Shown: positions 14,191-16,674 of the stretch, in pieces
Numbering within the stretch: position 1 is the first letter of the stretch
Layout: each line of letters begins with the position of its first letter
Assembly: GCA_030608825.1 (NCBI GenBank)
Contig: JAUWDL010000002.1
Location: forward strand, 1 to 16,674
DNA: 16,674 bases
DNA from: Gemmatimonadales bacterium
Lineage (GTDB): Bacteria > Gemmatimonadota > Gemmatimonadetes > Palauibacterales > Palauibacteraceae
Direction: 5' to 3'
Position numbers and translations under genes: made by a program
Notes under the pieces: generated by a model
What the model was told of the DNA's origin: nothing
Databases searched by the model: none
What the model saw: only the letters and a program-made list of their open reading frames with translations

Positions 14191-15585
14191 ATGAAGGGAC
14201 GAGACCGGCCGTTACCGGCCGACACGATCGCGGCCATCTCGACGGCTCCCGGGAGAGCGGGGATCTCGGTCGTGCGCGTCAGCGGACCGGACGCCATCGC
14301 CGTGGCCGAGAAGCTGGGCATTCCCGAACTCGCTCCGCGCCGGGCCACGCTGGCCCCCGTTCAGCATCCTGAAGACGGTCGGATGGTCGACCGAGCCGTC
14401 CTCACCCTTCATCGCGCCCCTTCATCCTACACCGGCGAGGATCTCCTGGAGATCAGTGGGCACGGAGGCTTCCTCGTGCCCCAGCTGATCCTGGACGCCG
14501 CCTGCGCGGCGGGTGCTCGTCTGGCGAGGCCCGGCGAGTTCACGATGAGAGCCTTTCTCAACGGCAGAATGGACCTCGTTCAGGCCGAGGCGACGCTGGA
14601 CCTCATCGATGCGCGCTCCGAGGCGGCGCACAAATCGGCTCTCTTCCAGCTGGAGCGAGGTCTCTCACGGCGGATCGAAGAGTTGCGGGACGAGGTGATC
14701 GGCCTGTTGGCGCTGCTCGCTTACGAGATCGACTTTCCGGAGGAGGATGACGGCCCCGTCCCGGAGTCGCGGATCGCGGAAGCGGCCGAGTCGCTCGTCA
14801 ACGGCCTGCGCGAGCTTCTTCTGCACGCGCCCGAGGGCGAGATGGTGAGGGACGGAGCTCTTACCGTGATCGCAGGTCGGCCGAACGCGGGTAAATCCAG
14901 CCTTTTCAACGCGTTGCTGGGTGAGGAGCGAGCGATCGTGACGGAGTTTCCGGGAACGACGAGGGACGCGATCGAGGCGATCCTCAGCGTCGAGGGCTAT
15001 CCGTTTCGTCTCGTGGACACGGCCGGGTTGAGAAGCCGACCGGGAAGGGTGGAAGGTCTTGGCATCGAGGTGGCCGAGAGCTACCTGCAGAAGGCCGATA
15101 TCGTCCTGTTCTGCGCGGAGGCGGGGAGGCCTCTCGGAGCGGAAGAGCGGCAGTTCCTCGAGAAGTGGTCGGGTGAGGGGAGGGCGGGCCAGCCGGAGGG
15201 TTTGGGACCCGTGGTGATCACCGTGCGGACCAAAGCGAACGCATCGCCGGCCATCGCCTCTGCACCCGCGGCCGAGGTGGAGATCTCGGCCGTCGAGGGC
15301 CGAGGCCTCGAGCCGTTGCGAAGCCGGATGCTGGACGCAGCCTACGCAGGACTGCGCGACTCCGGGGAGATGCCGTTGGTCACGCGCCGGCGGCAGTCGA
15401 GGGCTCTAGGACAGGCGCTTGAGGATGCGCAAGCCTTTGTGACTACACGAGATAGGGGACATCCGCCGGAGATCGCCGAAACCCATCTGCAGGACGCTCG
15501 GCATGCTCTGGAGGAGCTCCTGGGCGTTGTCGACACGGAGGATGTTCTGGACGTACTCTTCTCGGCGTTCTGCGTCGGAAAGTGA
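14191..15585 (+). CDS. mnmE: tRNA modification GTPase MnmE (TrmE)
   Basis: With MnmG it forms the carboxymethylaminomethyl group on wobble U34 of several tRNAs. The 464-residue length is usual. The N-terminal folate domain begins [22 protein letters not shown]; a helical domain follows ([15 protein letters not shown], then EIDFPEEDD). The inserted GTPase domain has G1 GRPNAGKSS (229–237), FPGTTRD, and G3 DTAGLR (from Asp276). The C-terminus is CVGK, the FCIGK-like end whose Cys is functionally important. The G4 position reads TKAN (347–350) rather than NKxD, unusual for a guanine-specific pocket. ATG 14191 follows a strong AAGGAG. mnmG is not the next gene. Confidence 0.96.
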   Translation: MKGRDRPLPADTIAAISTAPGRAGISVVRVSGPDAIAVAEKLGIPELAPRRATLAPVQHPEDGRMVDRAVLTLHRAPSSYTGEDLLEISGHGGFLVPQLILDAACAAGARLARPGEFTMRAFLNGRMDLVQAEATLDLIDARSEAAHKSALFQLERGLSRRIEELRDEVIGLLALLAYEIDFPEEDDGPVPESRIAEAAESLVNGLRELLLHAPEGEMVRDGALTVIAGRPNAGKSSLFNALLGEERAIVTEFPGTTRDAIEAILSVEGYPFRLVDTAGLRSRPGRVEGLGIEVAESYLQKADIVLFCAEAGRPLGAEERQFLEKWSGEGRAGQPEGLGPVVITVRTKANASPAIASAPAAEVEISAVEGRGLEPLRSRMLDAAYAGLRDSGEMPLVTRRRQSRALGQALEDAQAFVTTRDRGHPPEIAETHLQDARHALEELLGVVDTEDVLDVLFSAFCVGK

Positions 15586-15644
15586 ATCGGCGACGCTGGT
15601 CCACGTCGGGATCACCGGCGACCGTGAGAATAGCCGCCTGACAC

Positions 15645-15672
15645 CGGCGCTTTACCTTGCCACAAAGCGCCG
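15645..15672. terminator. Perfect 9-bp inverted repeat between convergent genes; possible bidirectional terminator
   Basis: CGGCGCTTT (15645–15653) and AAAGCGCCG (15664–15672) form a perfect 9-bp stem with a 10-nt loop, lying 60 nt after mnmE and 55 nt before the end of the convergent Fpg-like gene. No T-run follows on either strand, so it is not a classic intrinsic terminator; the shape and position suggest a bidirectional transcription end or an RNA 3'-end stabiliser. Confidence 0.4.
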
Positions 15673-15726
15673 CGACTCTCGGAGGATGTCCTGCGCGTCA
15701 GGTTTTCAGCGACCTGCGACCCCTGG

Positions 15727-16518
15727 CTAAGCTGCGCGCTGGCAGCGCACGCAGACGAACGTCTTGAGGCCCTTCAGCCTGATCGTGGTGAGCTCTGTGC
15801 TGCAGCGCGGACAGGTGGCTCCGTTCCCACGGTGGTTGATCAACCAGCCGGGATCGGCGTGCGCCGCCTGCCAGTGGAGGGTCGCGCGCCGAAGGACCCG
15901 CCGGAGGTAGAGGTGAACACGCGCCAGCTGGCGCTCGCTCATCAGACCGACCTTCAGATCCGGCCGATAGCCGGCCTGGAAGCAGATCTCGTCCGCGTAC
16001 TCGTTCCCTATGCCGGCAATCGCGGCCGGATTCATTAGAAAGCCCTTCAGGGAGCTGCGCGGATGCGCGACGGCGAGCTCGACGAACGTCTCGGCGGTCA
16101 GGTCTTCGCTCAGCGGGTCGATACCGAGGCTCTCAGGCCCGCCGAGAGCGGCGAGATCGCTGCCCTCCACGAGCCGGACCGTGTCGCGGTTTCCGGGTGC
16201 GTCGAACCGCAACTCCCGGCCTGCCGCGAACTGTAGGCGGAGGCCACTGCTCTCGTCCGGCGGCACCGTCTGGGACTCCAGATAGATGCGACCGTCGTCT
16301 CCCATGTCGAACACGAGACTGTACTCGGACCGGAAACGAAGGACGATGCTCTTCCCGTGCCGCTCGATGGCGTCGATCGCGTGGGACTCGATCTTCTCTC
16401 GGGCGACCTTTGGGTCGACATCCAGATCCGGATTATCGATGAGCACGGCCGAGATGGTCTTTCCGGTCGCGTAACCGGCGAAACCCTCGATCATTCGCTC
16501 GACATCGGGAAGCTCCAT
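15727..16518 (-). CDS. Divergent Fpg/Nei-family (formamidopyrimidine-DNA glycosylase-like) protein
   Basis: A 263-residue protein with the Fpg/Nei layout: N-terminal beta domain (MELPDVERM…), lysine in RHGKSIVL (Lys56, matching E. coli Lys57), helix-two-turn-helix IAGIGNEYADEICFQAG (167–183) and a C-terminal zinc finger (Cys236, 239, 256, 259). Oxidised-base removal is the family role. Two catalytic elements differ: the codon before Glu2 is ATG, so the usual Pro-1 nucleophile (MPELP) is absent, and the finger Arg (QRxTFYC in E. coli) is replaced (GLKTFVC). The start at ATG 16518 (or GTG 16521) follows a perfect GGAGGTGA; a longer frame to 16665 has no family similarity. The lack of Pro raises the chance of a non-glycosylase DNA-binding role. 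Converges on mnmE. Confidence 0.85.
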   Translation of the reverse strand: MELPDVERMIEGFAGYATGKTISAVLIDNPDLDVDPKVAREKIESHAIDAIERHGKSIVLRFRSEYSLVFDMGDDGRIYLESQTVPPDESSGLRLQFAAGRELRFDAPGNRDTVRLVEGSDLAALGGPESLGIDPLSEDLTAETFVELAVAHPRSSLKGFLMNPAAIAGIGNEYADEICFQAGYRPDLKVGLMSERQLARVHLYLRRVLRRATLHWQAAHADPGWLINHRGNGATCPRCSTELTTIRLKGLKTFVCVRCQRAA

Positions 16519-16521
16519 CAC

Positions 16522-16674
16522 CGCATCACCTCCGAAAGCCCAGGGGAAGGTCACCGCCCGTTGAAAGCAGGCGAAAGGGATACACCGGTTGTTATCGAAA
16601 GTGCCGATCGAGTCGGGCGCGCTCAGAGAGCGATGCGGAACCCCTCCGGGAGGCCCGCTCGGCACGGAATCTCC
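16522..16674. other. Upstream region of the Fpg-like gene
   Basis: About 150 nt to the window end, upstream of the minus-strand Fpg-like gene. Apart from the strong Shine-Dalgarno GGAGGTGA at about 16524–16535 (minus strand), I see no promoter, repeat or gene I can support. Confidence 0.4.

Noticed and set aside
16519..16665. 49-residue N-terminal extension of the Fpg-like protein
   Set aside because: The extension has no family similarity, while a perfect GGAGGTGA lies just before ATG 16518, where the conserved ELPDVE begins.
1..16674. tRNA, rRNA, CRISPR, insertion sequence or prophage signals
   Set aside because: I saw no cloverleaf with a TTCGANTC arm outside coding DNA, no regularly spaced repeats, and no transposase or integrase motif in any frame.

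Overview
This is a GC-rich bacterial chromosome segment carrying the replication-origin neighbourhood. The recognisable core is dnaN–dnaA on the minus strand, facing away from rpmH–rnpA–yidD–yidC–mnmE on the plus strand. The switch in gene direction between dnaA and rpmH, together with a (TAG)5 tract beside an AT-rich patch in the dnaA–dnaN spacer, points to oriC lying here. No gene in the window fixes the taxon. The GC content, the gene set and the many MBL, NUDIX and YIP1 proteins would fit Gemmatimonadota or a similar GC-rich diderm phylum, but that is only a guess.

Left part (1–7.4 kb). The start of a gene on the minus strand (probably the VWA partner of the AAA ATPase further right) is cut by the window edge. 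It diverges from a plus-strand pair, dapF (lysine and peptidoglycan precursor synthesis) and mutY (A:G mismatch repair), which overlap by 11 nt. mutY carries an apparent one-base insertion in a G4 run that separates its glycosylase domain from the rest of its NUDIX-like domain. mutY converges on a minus-strand series: a YIP1-type membrane protein, a NUDIX hydrolase, a LACTB2-like metallo-beta-lactamase-fold protein, an MFS exporter and a MoxR/Mg-chelatase-like AAA ATPase. These are tightly packed and plausibly one operon or a few.

Origin part (7.4–11.45 kb). A secreted metallo-beta-lactamase-fold protein overlaps the dnaN stop codon by one base (TGATG). dnaN (sliding clamp) and dnaA (initiator) precede it in transcription order. 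The 337-nt dnaA–dnaN spacer holds the DnaA-trio-like tract and several weak DnaA-box-like sites. The 303-nt dnaA–rpmH spacer holds a good sigma70-type promoter toward rpmH and further DnaA-box-like sites. recF and gyrB do not follow dnaN here.

Right part (11.45–16.67 kb). rpmH, rnpA, yidD, yidC and mnmE form the conserved ribosome / RNase P / membrane-insertion / tRNA-modification cluster, with overlapping start and stop codons at rnpA–yidD and yidD–yidC. mnmE is not followed by mnmG. Instead it converges on a divergent Fpg/Nei-family gene whose product lacks the usual N-terminal catalytic proline. I saw no tRNA, rRNA, CRISPR array, insertion sequence or phage gene. The most unusual points are the candidate origin-unwinding element, the mutY frameshift, the Fpg-like protein without Pro, and an altered G4 motif in MnmE.
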